From Paracoccaceae bacterium (lineage in GTDB: Bacteria > Pseudomonadota > Alphaproteobacteria > Rhodobacterales > Rhodobacteraceae), in the NCBI GenBank assembly GCA_027484915.1, contig JAIXSA010000008.1, forward strand, positions 1 to 45,915: a DNA stretch of 45,915 nucleotides, given 5' to 3'. A program made the position numbers and the translations under genes. The notes beneath the pieces are model-generated. The model did no database searches, had not been told where the DNA came from, and worked only from the letters and a program-made list of their open reading frames with translations. Below, piece by piece: positions 32,741-41,666 of the stretch; position 1 is the stretch's first letter, and each line of letters begins with the position of its first letter.

Positions 32741-33019
32741 ATGCGTGAGGGACTTATGGGATGTGCCGTGGCCGTGGCTGCGGTGGTGATGCTAGGCTCG
32801 CCCGTGCTGGCCAAGGGCGACCGGGTGGATGCGGTCGAGGACCAGATCGACCGTGCGGAGAATCGGATCGACCAGAAGGTCGACCGGGGTCCCCGGGATT
32901 TGGCCGAGGACCGGCTGGATGCGCTGGAGGACCAGGCCGACGACCGGGGGATCGAGACGTACAATGCCATCGACCGCCATGAGCGGCGGACCTGGCGGCG
33001 CATCCTGCGGAACAACTGA
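32741..33019 (+). CDS. Small secreted charged helical protein
   Basis: This 92-residue protein has a signal peptide (MREGLMGCAVAVAAVVMLGS, cut after LAK near residue 25). The mature part is almost all charged, with recurring Asp-Arg-x-Asp steps: DRVDAVEDQIDRAENRIDQK, then VDRGPRDLAEDRLDALEDQA. This looks like an amphipathic helix or coiled coil. GAGGAG lies before the ATG. I do not recognise a family; it is periplasmic by prediction. A perfect palindrome directly follows the stop. Confidence 0.7.
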   Translation: MREGLMGCAVAVAAVVMLGSPVLAKGDRVDAVEDQIDRAENRIDQKVDRGPRDLAEDRLDALEDQADDRGIETYNAIDRHERRTWRRILRNN

Positions 33020-33020
33020 A

Positions 33021-33052
33021 TCGTAGGGTGGGCGATATCGCCCACCCTACGA
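33021..33052. repeat. 32-bp perfect palindrome of a widespread REP-like sequence
   Basis: Two 16-base arms meet without a loop; the left arm is TCGTAGGGTGGGCGAT. It begins one base after the stop of the small secreted protein. The core GTAGGGTGGGC is known to me from intergenic repeats in many bacteria. No T run follows, so it is not a standard terminator. Confidence 0.75.
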
Positions 33053-33166
33053 TTGCCGCAGTGCGGAATTGCCACAGGCGCGCGGCATACCCCTGTATTC
33101 CTGCATTCTTCTGGAAAGCCGCAGCAGGTCGTCCTACCTGTCGGGAAAGACGTACCGAGGACCAAG

Positions 33167-34447
33167 ATGCCGATCCCTGACCACCCCCTGCGCTATGCCA
33201 CCGTGAACGAACTGCACGCGCGGCCCTTCCCGTCGCTGGAGGTGCCATCGACGGCGGTTTACGTCGCGATCAAGGAACCCGTGCAGGCGCAGAACCGGGA
33301 CCGCGGCAGGGACCTGGCCCATCTCCTGGACCTTCTTGACCGGCATGGGTCGGCCCATCCCCAGCCAGGGGCGACGCATTTCCAGGGGCCCATCGGGCGG
33401 GCCGAGGTCAAATGGGAAAGCCATACCGAATTCGTCACCTATACCGCCTTCACCAAGGGCGTCTCTGCGCGGCCGTTCGATCCGGCGGAGGCCGAGGTGC
33501 TGCCCGAGGACTGGCTGGCGCAGGCTCCGGGCAAGCGGCTGACCTCGGTGCTGATCCGCGTGGAGCCGATGCCGAAGTCGGACGACGAGCTTCTGCGCAA
33601 GGTGGACGAGTGGTTCGTGCCGGAAAGCCTTGCGGTCAGCCGCGTGGTGGACGGGGCGGCGGTGGTGGCGGGCGACTTCCGGATCGATCCGGCGGGGCAC
33701 ATGCGGTTTGCGGTATTCGTGGCGCCGGGTACCGGGCCGCGGCGGGTGGGGCGGATCGTGCAGCGGCTGTGCGAGATCGAGACATACCGGGCGATGTCGA
33801 TGCTGGGGCTGATGCGGTCGCGCGACCTGTCGGGGCGGCTGAATGCGCTGGACCCGAAGCTGTCCGCCCTCGTCTCGGGTCTCGACAACGCGGAGCCCGC
33901 GCCGGAAGTGGCGCTGCACAATCTGCTGACGATTTCGGCGGAACTCGAAAGCCTGGCGGTGCAGTTTTCCTTCCGCTTCGGGGCGACGGCGGCCTATGAG
34001 GCCATCGTCAACCAGCGGATCGAGGTGATGCGCGAGACGCGAATCGAAGGGCGGCAGACCTTTGGCGAGTTCATGATGCGCCGCTACGATCCCGCGATGC
34101 GGACGGTGAAATCCTCGGAAAGCCGGTTGGCTGCGATGGCAGAACGGGCCGAGCGGGCGGCGGAACTGTTGCGCACCCGGGTCGACGTCGAACGGTCGGC
34201 GCAGAACCAGAAGCTTCTGGAAAGCATGGACCAGCGGGCGGACCTTCAGTTGCGGTTGCAGCGGACGGTCGAAGGTTTGTCCACCGTGGCGATCAGCTAT
34301 TACGCGGTGAACCTTGCGGCCTACTTCCTAGAGCCTGCGGCGCACGCGCTGCACATCAGCCACGGGGCGCTTTTGGCTGGTCTTGTTCCGGTCGTGGTGC
34401 TTGGCGTTTGGCTGATGGTCCGGCGAATCCGGAAGACTTTACACTGA
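33167..34447 (+). CDS. DUF3422 family membrane-anchored protein
   Basis: This 426-residue protein is mainly soluble, with MPIPDHPLRYATVNELHARP at the start (the DUF3422 signature) and GRVSARPF-like segments such as ESHTEFVTYTAFTKG. Two hydrophobic segments at the C-terminus (about 365-385 and 397-418) should anchor it in the inner membrane, with a coiled-coil-like region before them (about 310-360). The ATG has GAGGA 7 bases upstream. No function is established for DUF3422. It ends 68 bases before the opposing peptide-transport operon, in a gap filled by interlaced inverted repeats. Confidence 0.85.
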   Translation: MPIPDHPLRYATVNELHARPFPSLEVPSTAVYVAIKEPVQAQNRDRGRDLAHLLDLLDRHGSAHPQPGATHFQGPIGRAEVKWESHTEFVTYTAFTKGVSARPFDPAEAEVLPEDWLAQAPGKRLTSVLIRVEPMPKSDDELLRKVDEWFVPESLAVSRVVDGAAVVAGDFRIDPAGHMRFAVFVAPGTGPRRVGRIVQRLCEIETYRAMSMLGLMRSRDLSGRLNALDPKLSALVSGLDNAEPAPEVALHNLLTISAELESLAVQFSFRFGATAAYEAIVNQRIEVMRETRIEGRQTFGEFMMRRYDPAMRTVKSSESRLAAMAERAERAAELLRTRVDVERSAQNQKLLESMDQRADLQLRLQRTVEGLSTVAISYYAVNLAAYFLEPAAHALHISHGALLAGLVPVVVLGVWLMVRRIRKTLH

Positions 34448-34451
34448 AGGT

Positions 34452-34504
34452 CGCTCCTCGTGCGCCTTCGGCTTCTCGTCGCAGAGCGAGGAGCGCCGAA
34501 GGCG
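34452..34504. repeat. Interlaced inverted repeats between convergent genes
   Basis: CGCTCCTCG (34452-34460) pairs with CGAGGAGCG (34487-34495), and CGCCTTCGGC (34463-34472) pairs with GCCGAAGGCG (34495-34504). The pairs cross, so the two stems exclude each other or form a pseudoknot. It lies in the 67-base gap between two genes that end toward each other, a place for transcription termination, though no T run is present. Confidence 0.6.
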
Positions 34505-34514
34505 GGGACGCGCG

Positions 34515-35426
34515 TTACCGGCCGCGGATGCGGGGGTCGAGCGCGTCGCGCAGGCCGTCGCCGATGTAGTTCACCGACAGCACGGTCAGCGAGATCGCAA
34601 GGCCCGGCCAGACCACGCGCTCGGGGTAGACCTGCATGTACTGGAGGCCGTCGAAGAGAAGCCGCCCCCAGGTCGGGAAGTCGGGTGGGAAGCCGAGGCC
34701 GAGGAAGGACAGCACGGATTCGGTGATGATCGCCTCGGCCACGCCGAGGGTGGCGGCGACCATGACCGGGGACACCACGTTCGGCAGGATGTGCCGACGG
34801 ATGATCCGGCTGGGCCGCGCACCGATGGAGCGAGCCGCCAGCACGTATTCGCGTTCCTTCAGTGTCAGGACCTCGCCCCGCACGATGCGTGCGGTTGCCA
34901 TCCAGGACGTGATGCCGATGGCAAAGACGATAAGGAGGAAGGCCCCCAGCTCGGGTCCGACCAGCCCGGCGATCTTGTCGCGGAAAAGCATCACCATGAC
35001 GAGGAGGAGCGGGATCAGCGGTAGCGCCAGGAACATGTCGGTCAGTCGCATGAGCGGGCCGTCCAGGCGACGGAAGTAGCCCGCGAGGATGCCGATGAAG
35101 GTGCCGAAGACGATGGCGATGAGCATCGCGACGAGACCCACGGCCAAAGAGACCCGACCGGCGAGCAGCATCCGGGCCAGCATGTCGCGGCCAAGCTGGT
35201 CGGTGCCAAGCGGGAAGCGCCAGCTTGGCCCCTGGTTCTTCAGCTTGATCGCCTCGGCCACCGACAATTTCTCGGGCACCCAGAGGTAGGGACCGATGAG
35301 CACAGCCAGGATCAGGAAACCCAGCACGATCAGGCCAAACAAGGCCCCCTTGTGGGTGCTGAACTGCTGCCAGATCTCGCGCGCCTGGCTGGCGGGCTTC
35401 GGCGGGGTGGTGCTCGCTTCAGTCAT
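34515..35426 (-). CDS. Peptide ABC transporter permease, OppC/DppC type
   Basis: This 303-residue inner-membrane protein has an N-terminal helix (about 30-50) and five further helices with the permease EAA-like loop (ILTLKEREYVLAARSIGARP region, then SRIIRRHILPN). GTDQLGRDMLARMLLAGRVS is the signature of OppC/DppC subunits. It overlaps the 3' end of the OppB-type gene by 8 bases. It is the last gene of the five-gene importer unit; the convergent repeats follow. Confidence 0.92.
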   Translation of the reverse strand: MTEASTTPPKPASQAREIWQQFSTHKGALFGLIVLGFLILAVLIGPYLWVPEKLSVAEAIKLKNQGPSWRFPLGTDQLGRDMLARMLLAGRVSLAVGLVAMLIAIVFGTFIGILAGYFRRLDGPLMRLTDMFLALPLIPLLLVMVMLFRDKIAGLVGPELGAFLLIVFAIGITSWMATARIVRGEVLTLKEREYVLAARSIGARPSRIIRRHILPNVVSPVMVAATLGVAEAIITESVLSFLGLGFPPDFPTWGRLLFDGLQYMQVYPERVVWPGLAISLTVLSVNYIGDGLRDALDPRIRGR

Positions 35427-36426
35427 AGCGGATCCTCGGGTCGAGAAGGCCGTAGAGGATGTCGGCGATCAGGTTGAAGAGCACGATCAGCACGGCGAAG
35501 ATGAAGGCGAGAGTCTGCACCATCGGCAGGTCCGACGCATGGATCGCGCCGATCAGGGCTGCACCGATACCGTTCACGCCGAAGAGGTTCTCGGTGATGA
35601 TGGCGCCCCCGAAGATGGACGGGATGCCAAGCGCGATGACGGTCACGACGGGGATCAGCGAATTGCGCAGCACATGCTTCAGAACGACGGTGCGTTCCGA
35701 CATGCCCTTGGCGCGGGCGGTGCGGACATAGTCCATCGTCATGTTGTCCAGCATAGAAGACCGCATGTAGCGGCTGATCGCGGCGGCGTTGGCAAGGCCA
35801 AGGGTCATGACGGGCAGGGCCATCTGGCGGATCTGTTCCCAGAAGGTGGCCCAGTCGACAACCTCGAGCTGGGTGTCGTATTTGGTCGGGAACCAGCCGA
35901 GCCAGACGGCGAAGATGATGATGAAGAGCGTTCCCGAGAAGAAGGTCGGGACGGAAAAGCCGATCATAGCGAAGAGCGTGCCGCCCTGATCGAAAAGCGA
36001 GTACTGCCGGTAGGCCGAGTAGATGCCGATGGGCAGCGCGATCAGGATGCCGACAAGGTAGGCGGTGCCGATCACGATCAGAGTCTGCGGCAGGCGCTGG
36101 CCGATGATGGTGAAGACCGGGCTGCGGGACTGCCAGGAGAGGATACGCTGTTCGCCTTCGGCAAGCGTCGTGCCGAACCAGCTGTCGAACGCATAAGCGG
36201 GCTCGACCCAGAAGAACTGGCGGAGCCAGAGGAAATAACGGACGAAGACCGGCTGATCGGCGCCCAGCGCCTCGATCATCTTCTGCCGCACGTCTGGCGG
36301 CACGGTCAGAGGAATTTCGGACATCGGCGAGCCGGGGGCGAGATCGACCAGCAGGAAGATCACCAGCGAGATCACGAGCAGGGTCGGGATTGCCAGCAAA
36401 AGCCTGCGAAGCGTGAAAGTGAGCAT
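35419..36426 (-). CDS. Peptide ABC transporter permease, OppB/DppB type
   Basis: This 335-residue permease has about six membrane helices and the OppB pattern: N-terminal FTLRRLLLAIPTLLVISLVI, then ARAKGMSERTVVLKHVLRNS (about 239-258) as the coupling loop and GLLDPRIRYD at the end. It forms the channel with the OppC-type subunit. It lies 70 bases after the substrate-binding-protein gene, the only long gap in the operon, which holds a strong hairpin (36459-36487). Confidence 0.92.
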   Translation of the reverse strand: MLTFTLRRLLLAIPTLLVISLVIFLLVDLAPGSPMSEIPLTVPPDVRQKMIEALGADQPVFVRYFLWLRQFFWVEPAYAFDSWFGTTLAEGEQRILSWQSRSPVFTIIGQRLPQTLIVIGTAYLVGILIALPIGIYSAYRQYSLFDQGGTLFAMIGFSVPTFFSGTLFIIIFAVWLGWFPTKYDTQLEVVDWATFWEQIRQMALPVMTLGLANAAAISRYMRSSMLDNMTMDYVRTARAKGMSERTVVLKHVLRNSLIPVVTVIALGIPSIFGGAIITENLFGVNGIGAALIGAIHASDLPMVQTLAFIFAVLIVLFNLIADILYGLLDPRIRYD

Positions 36427-36458
36427 GCGCGGCGACGCCTTGGGTTACGGGGAAAACG

Positions 36459-36487
36459 TGGCGGGGCCGGATGGACCGGCCCCGCCA
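36459..36487 (-). other. 12-bp hairpin between binding-protein and permease genes
   Basis: TGGCGGGGCCGG and CCGGCCCCGCCA pair perfectly around ATGGA. It starts 10 bases after the binding-protein stop and ends 33 bases before the permease start. Without a good U run it is more likely an mRNA-protecting or partial-termination hairpin that keeps the binding protein more abundant than the permeases, as known for malE-malF. Confidence 0.6.
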
Positions 36488-36496
36488 AACCGAAGG

Positions 36497-38200
36497 TTAC
36501 TTCACGCGGAACCAGTCAGCGACGTTCCACATTTCGGTATCCCAAGAGTTGATTGCAACGCCGCCCAGGGTGTTGGAATGGGCCGAGAGCGTGCCACGGT
36601 GCACCAGCGGGATGACCGTCATGCTGTCCTTGGTCACCATGTCGTTCAGCTGCTTGGCAATCGCCTGACGTTCGGCCACATCGGTGGTCTGGGTCAGCTT
36701 GGCGTGCAGCTCGTCATAGGCCGGGTCGCAGAAGCGGTTGATGTTTTCACCCTGCCACTGGTTTTCCGGCGACGGAGCGTTCTTGCACTGGTACTGGCCC
36801 AGATAGGTTTCCGGATCCGGGTTGTCGGAGTTGTTGGCGTACATCTCGACGTCGGCGTAGAACTTCTGGAAGGTGTCGGGCGAACCCGCATCCCCGCCAA
36901 AGAACACGCCCGGATCGATGGCCTTCAGCTCCACTTCCACGCCCAGTTCCGTCCACCAATCCTTGATCAGCGCCTGGAAGTCCTGGCGGATCGGGTTGAC
37001 GGTCGTCTGGTAGAGGATCGACAGTTTCTTGCCGTCCTTGTCGCGGATGCCGTCGCCGTCGCTGTCGGTCCAGCCGGCTTCATCCAGCAGGGCCTTGGCG
37101 CCTTCCATATCCTGCGCGATGCAACCGGAGTTGTCCGAAGCCCAGGCATCGGGTGATGGGATCACGTTGCAGGTCGGCTTGCCGCCAGCGCCATAGCCGA
37201 CTTCGACCAGGATCGAGCGGTCGATGGCCTTGGACAGCGCGGTGCGCACCTTGATGTCCGACAGGATCGGATGGGGGTGCTTGGCGGTCGAGCGTTCGCC
37301 TTCCGGCAGGTCTGCCGACGGGTCGGTCAGGTTCATCTCGAGACGTTCGACGAGCGTGCCGAATGCCACGACGAACTGGCCCTTGCCGGCGGCGGTCATC
37401 GCGGCCTGGCTGTCCGGAGGGATCTGGGTGTTCCAAGCATAGTCGAATTCGCCGGTTTCCATCACCGCGCGGGCCGAGCCTTCGGCATCGCCGCCGCCCT
37501 TGATCACCGCCGAGGCAAAGGCAGGCTTCGCCGGGTCACGGTAGTTCTCGTTCATCGCCATCGTGACGGTATCGTTCACGGTGAAGCCGGTCACCTTGAA
37601 CGGACCGGTGCCGATCGGCATGTTGTTCTGGTCCGTGCAGGTCGGAGCCGCAGCGCCGATGCAGGCGGCGAACTGCGCCTTCTGCAGGACGGGCGACAGG
37701 GCGCCGACGAAGGCGGTGTAGGGGTTCGGCTTAGGACCCGAGAAGGTCACCTTGATGGTCGACGGATCGACCGCTTCGACCTTGGCTACGCCCTCATACT
37801 TGGTGGCCTGCGCGCAGCCGCCTTCGGGGTGGGTGCAGTATTCCCAGGTGAAGACCGCGTCGTCGGCGGTGACCGGGGTGCCGTCGGACCACTTGAGGTC
37901 GGGCTGCAGCTTCCAGGTGATGCTGGTCAGATCCTCGGAAATGCCGCCGTTTTCACGGGTCGGGATTTCGGCAGCCAGCTTGGTGATCAGGTTGCCATCG
38001 GGATCAAGACCTGCGAGCGGCTCCAGCACCATCGAGGAGGCGTAGATGTCCTTGGTCCCGCCCGAGAGGTAGGGGTTCATGATGGACACGGCCTGCGGGA
38101 AGGTGAGTTTAACCTCACCATCGGTGCCGCGTTCGGCAAAGGCGGCGGGGGCAATCCCCAGCGCAGCCACTGCGCCCAGAAGGGCGGCTCTCATACTCAT
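36497..38200 (-). CDS. Peptide ABC transporter substrate-binding protein (family 5)
   Basis: This 567-residue periplasmic protein has a signal peptide ([20 protein letters not shown], cut near AFA at 22) and the SBP_bac_5 fold that binds peptides or other large solutes. DLKWSDGTPVTADDAVFTWE (about 98-117) is the family signature. DSDGDGIRDKDG (about 373-384) is a calcium-loop-like motif common in these proteins. Its ATG overlaps the stop of the second ATPase gene (ATGA) and has GGAGAG upstream. The ligand is not predictable; the divergent deacylase and oxidase suggest peptides, acyl-amino acids or amines. Confidence 0.92.
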   Translation of the reverse strand: MSMRAALLGAVAALGIAPAAFAERGTDGEVKLTFPQAVSIMNPYLSGGTKDIYASSMVLEPLAGLDPDGNLITKLAAEIPTRENGGISEDLTSITWKLQPDLKWSDGTPVTADDAVFTWEYCTHPEGGCAQATKYEGVAKVEAVDPSTIKVTFSGPKPNPYTAFVGALSPVLQKAQFAACIGAAAPTCTDQNNMPIGTGPFKVTGFTVNDTVTMAMNENYRDPAKPAFASAVIKGGGDAEGSARAVMETGEFDYAWNTQIPPDSQAAMTAAGKGQFVVAFGTLVERLEMNLTDPSADLPEGERSTAKHPHPILSDIKVRTALSKAIDRSILVEVGYGAGGKPTCNVIPSPDAWASDNSGCIAQDMEGAKALLDEAGWTDSDGDGIRDKDGKKLSILYQTTVNPIRQDFQALIKDWWTELGVEVELKAIDPGVFFGGDAGSPDTFQKFYADVEMYANNSDNPDPETYLGQYQCKNAPSPENQWQGENINRFCDPAYDELHAKLTQTTDVAERQAIAKQLNDMVTKDSMTVIPLVHRGTLSAHSNTLGGVAINSWDTEMWNVADWFRVK

Positions 38201-39243
38201 TGGTTCTCTCCTTGTTGGTTACGCTCGTTGGCCTCGGACGCGCCGGTTGATCCGGCGGCAGTGTAGAGATGGCAGGCGACCAGGCGGCCGGGTTCGACCT
38301 CCAAGAGGTCGGGCTTCACGGTCCGGCAGATGTCCATGACCCTGGGACAGCGGGTGCAGAAGTTGCAGCCCTTGGGCGGATTGGCCGGGGAGGGCACGTC
38401 GCCCTTCAGGATGATGCGCTTGCGCTGCGCCGCCAGCACCGGGTCGGGTTCGTTGACAGCTGACAGTAGCGCCTCGGCATAAGGGTGCAGCGGGCGGGCG
38501 TAGAGGTCCTTGGACGGGGAAAGCTCGGCGATCCGGCCCAAGTACATCACGGCCACGCGCTGTGCGAGGTGGCGGACCATCGACAGGTCGTGGCTGATGA
38601 AAAGGTAGGTGAGGCCCAGCTTTTCCTGCAAGTCTTCCAGCAGGTTGACCACCTGGGCCTGGATTGACACGTCCAACGCCGCGATGGGTTCGTCGCAGAC
38701 GATGAAGCGGGGCTTCAAGGCCAGGGCGCGGGCGATGCCGATGCGCTGGCGCTGGCCGCCGGAGAATTCGTGCGGAAAGCGGTTCACGAAGCGGCGGTTG
38801 AGGCCGACCTGGTCCATCAGCTCATAGACCCGCTCCAGCTTCTGGTCGCGTGTCCAGTTGGTGTGTTCGTCCAGGGGTTCGCTGACGATCTCGGCCAAAG
38901 TCATGCGGGGGTTGAGGCTGGCCTGCGGGTCCTGGAAGACCATCTGCATCGTCGGGCGCTTCTTGCGCAGCGCTTCGGGGGCAAGTGTGGCCACGTCATC
39001 ACCGTCGATCACCACGCGACCGGCGGTCGGCTCGTAAAGCCGCAGCATGGCGCGGCCGACGGTGGACTTGCCGCACCCGGATTCTCCGACAAGGCCAAGG
39101 GTCTGCCCGGCCAGAATATCGAAGGACACCCCGTCCACCGCCTTGACGTCGCCGGTATGCTTGCGAAACAGCCCGGTGTAGATCGGGAAGTGCATCTTCA
39201 GGTCCTGGACCTGGACCAGCGGGGTCGGCTGCGCGTCAAGCAT
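38197..39243 (-). CDS. Peptide ABC transporter ATP-binding protein, OppF type
   Basis: This 348-residue ATPase has Walker A GESGCGKS (53-60), the signature [19 protein letters not shown] and Walker [14 protein letters not shown]. The C-terminal oligopeptide/dipeptide-transport domain has the Cys motif [15 protein letters not shown]. It pairs with the OppD-type subunit on the cytoplasmic face of the importer. It overlaps the OppD gene by 8 bases and the binding-protein gene by 4, so the five genes are one coupled unit. Confidence 0.94.
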   Translation of the reverse strand: MLDAQPTPLVQVQDLKMHFPIYTGLFRKHTGDVKAVDGVSFDILAGQTLGLVGESGCGKSTVGRAMLRLYEPTAGRVVIDGDDVATLAPEALRKKRPTMQMVFQDPQASLNPRMTLAEIVSEPLDEHTNWTRDQKLERVYELMDQVGLNRRFVNRFPHEFSGGQRQRIGIARALALKPRFIVCDEPIAALDVSIQAQVVNLLEDLQEKLGLTYLFISHDLSMVRHLAQRVAVMYLGRIAELSPSKDLYARPLHPYAEALLSAVNEPDPVLAAQRKRIILKGDVPSPANPPKGCNFCTRCPRVMDICRTVKPDLLEVEPGRLVACHLYTAAGSTGASEANERNQQGENQ

Positions 39244-40258
39244 CGGCGGGCTCCTGCATGGCAGGGGCGACCCAATGGCAGGCGACGTCGTGGCCCTGGC
39301 CGATGGGCTGGCCGTCGATGGCGCGGCGGGGCGGGTTCACGGCGTCGCAGGTGTCGAAGCGGTGCTCGCAGCGGGCGCGGAACGGGCAGGCGGTAAGGGG
39401 CGCTGTCAGAATCGGGGGCTGTCCCTCGATCACCTTCAGCCGGGCGGTGCGCGGGCCTGTGATGCGCGGGATCGTCTGCAGAAGTGCGCGGGTATAGGGA
39501 TGCTGCGGGTTGGCGAACAGCTCGCGCACCGGGGCATGTTCCACGACCTGGCCACCATACATCACCATCACGCGGTCGGCGATGCCCGCGATGACGCCAA
39601 GGTCGTGGGTGATCCAGATGATCGCCATGCCAAGCTTGCGGCGCAGATCTTTCACCAGTTCCAGGATCTGGGCCTGGATGGTCACGTCCAGCGCGGTCGT
39701 CGGTTCGTCGGCAATCAGCACGTCGGGATCGCAGGCCAGGGCGATGGCGATCATCACCCGCTGGCGCATCCCGCCCGAGAACTGGTGCGGATACTGGTGC
39801 AGCCGCTGGGCCGCGCCGGGGATGCCGACCAACTCAAGCAGCTCGATGGCGCGGGCCTGGGCTTGGGCCTTCGACATGCGCAGGTGCTTGATCAGCGGCT
39901 CCATGATCTGGTCACCCAGCGTGAAGACCGGATTGAGACTGGTCATCGGGTCCTGGAAGACGAAGCCGATCTTCGCACCGCGGACTGCGCGCAATTCCTC
40001 GTCCGACATTGCCAGAAGGTCGCGCCCGTTCAGAAGGACCTTGCCGCCCCGGATATCCGCAGGCGGCGCGGGCAAAAGCCGCAGCAGCGACATCATGGTC
40101 ACCGACTTGCCGGATCCGCTTTCACCTACGACGCCCAGAAGCTCACCCGGTTTCAGGTGGAAGCTCACGTCATTGACCGCGTGGATTTCCCCACCGCGGG
40201 TCCGGAAAACGGTCTTGAGGTCCCTGACATCAAGGACGGACGCGGCCGGTTCGGCCAT
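39236..40258 (-). CDS. Peptide ABC transporter ATP-binding protein, OppD type
   Basis: This 340-residue ATPase has Walker A GESGSGKS (45-52), the signature FSGGMRQRVMIAIALACDPD and Walker B LIADEPTTALDV, then the C-terminal Cys-containing domain (PFRARCEHRFDTCDAV). It is the first gene of the operon, with GGGGAG before the ATG. The order ATPase-ATPase-binding protein-permease-permease differs from the common binding-protein-first order. The 250-base upstream gap is AT-rich and holds a hairpin GGCTGA-TTTT-TCAGCC (40299-40314) in the leader. Confidence 0.94.
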   Translation of the reverse strand: MAEPAASVLDVRDLKTVFRTRGGEIHAVNDVSFHLKPGELLGVVGESGSGKSVTMMSLLRLLPAPPADIRGGKVLLNGRDLLAMSDEELRAVRGAKIGFVFQDPMTSLNPVFTLGDQIMEPLIKHLRMSKAQAQARAIELLELVGIPGAAQRLHQYPHQFSGGMRQRVMIAIALACDPDVLIADEPTTALDVTIQAQILELVKDLRRKLGMAIIWITHDLGVIAGIADRVMVMYGGQVVEHAPVRELFANPQHPYTRALLQTIPRITGPRTARLKVIEGQPPILTAPLTACPFRARCEHRFDTCDAVNPPRRAIDGQPIGQGHDVACHWVAPAMQEPADA

Positions 40259-40298
40259 TCAGTTCTCCCCGCGACGGTCTTAAGTCTTGTTATTGTTG

Positions 40299-40314
40299 GC
40301 TGATTTTTCAGCCC
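40299..40314. promoter_or_regulatory. Short hairpin in the leader of the peptide importer operon
   Basis: GGCTGA-TTTT-TCAGCC, perfect 6-bp arms, about 45 bases upstream of the first ATG. It may be an operator or an RNA element. The gap 40259-40508 otherwise shows only weak promoter-like sites, for example TTGACT at 40445-40450 toward the deacylase gene. The region is clearly AT-richer than the genes. Confidence 0.35.
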
Positions 40315-40508
40315 TACGGCTTGCTGCCGTTGTCCTGTCGTCAACTCTTTACGATTCTTGGTCTTCTATCAATCCCGATTTGAGGCGCGATTCCACCCTG
40401 TTCCCCCGGCATTATGACCGATCTACACAGCAATCTGCCAGATATTGACTAAGCGGCGGCTCAAGGACAGGCTGGCCACCAGATATAGGTTTGGCAAGGG
40501 AAATCGCG

Positions 40509-41666
40509 ATGACCAAACTGACGCCGCGTCAGATTCTGGATCAGTTGGTCAAGTTCCCGACGGTCAGCCGTGAGTCCAACCTGGAGTTGGTCGATTGGCT
40601 TGAGGGCTACCTGACGGGCCAGGGGGTGAAGTGCTTCCGGCACTGGAATGAGGACCGCCAGAAGGCGGCGCTGATCGCCCATGCGGGACCCTGGGTTGAA
40701 GGCGCGGTGGTCCTGTCGGGGCATTCCGACGTGGTGCCGGTGGACGGTCAGGCCTGGACCTCGGACCCCTGGACGGTCGTGGAACGCGACGGCCGGCTTT
40801 ATGGGCGCGGGACCTGCGACATGAAGGGATTCGTGGCGCTGGCGGTCTGGGCGGTGGTCGAGGCGCAGGCTCGGGGCGTGGCGCGGCCGGTGCAACTGGC
40901 GCTGTCCTATGACGAGGAGGTGGGATGCACGGGTGCCCCGCCGATGATCCAGACGATGCAGGACGTGGTGCCCAAGGGCGAGATCGCCTTCATCGGTGAG
41001 CCATCGCGGATGAAGGTGATCACCGGGCACAAGGGCGGCACGGGCTATGCGGTGCATGTGAAGGGGTATGAGGTACACTCCTCGTTGCTGCCCGAGGGCG
41101 TGTCGGCGATCATGGAAAGCGCGCGGCTGATCCAGTGGGTGAACGACCACAACGACGTGATCCAGGCAAAGCCGCCAGGGCCTATCGGCGGGCGGTTCCA
41201 TCCGCCCTTCACCACGCTGCACATCGGCCGCATCCAGGGCGGGACGGCAGACAACATCACGGCGGGGGACTGCCGTTTCGCGGTCGAGATGCGCTGCGTG
41301 CCGGACGATGACCCCGAAGCCCATGCGGGGGCCTTCCGCGCCGAGGCCGAGCGGCTGGACCGTGCGCTGAAGGCCAGGCGGCCCGAAGCGGGGGTGCGGC
41401 TGGAAAAGTTCTTCGATGTGTCGCCGTTGCGCCCCGAGGTGGACGGGGCGGCGGAAGCCCTGGCCCGCGCGCTGACTGGCGACAATGCGACCGGGGTCGT
41501 GTCATATGGCACCGAAGCGGGGCAGTTCCAGGATGCGGGCTATTCGGCGGTGGTGATCGGGCCGGGCGACATCGCCCAGGCACACCAGGCGGACGAGTAT
41601 CTTGAGGTGTCCGAGTTCCAGGCCGGGCAGCGCTTCATGGAAAGGCTGCTGGAGCGCTGCGCATGA
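40509..41666 (+). CDS. Acetylornithine deacetylase-like M20 metallohydrolase (ArgE family)
   Basis: This 385-residue enzyme belongs to the M20 di-zinc deacylases and peptidases. Ligands are visible: His72 and Asp74 (LSGHSDVVPVDG), Asp104 (GRGTCDMKG), Glu136-Glu137 (SYDEEVGC), Glu164 (FIGEP), and a late His in AQAHQADEYL. It is annotated as ArgE by similarity. Its place, diverging from a peptide importer and coupled to an oxidase, suggests a catabolic deacylase rather than arginine synthesis; both remain possible. The ATG at 40509 has AGGGA 8 bases upstream; a TTG 18 bases upstream is less likely. Confidence 0.88.
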   Translation: MTKLTPRQILDQLVKFPTVSRESNLELVDWLEGYLTGQGVKCFRHWNEDRQKAALIAHAGPWVEGAVVLSGHSDVVPVDGQAWTSDPWTVVERDGRLYGRGTCDMKGFVALAVWAVVEAQARGVARPVQLALSYDEEVGCTGAPPMIQTMQDVVPKGEIAFIGEPSRMKVITGHKGGTGYAVHVKGYEVHSSLLPEGVSAIMESARLIQWVNDHNDVIQAKPPGPIGGRFHPPFTTLHIGRIQGGTADNITAGDCRFAVEMRCVPDDDPEAHAGAFRAEAERLDRALKARRPEAGVRLEKFFDVSPLRPEVDGAAEALARALTGDNATGVVSYGTEAGQFQDAGYSAVVIGPGDIAQAHQADEYLEVSEFQAGQRFMERLLERCA

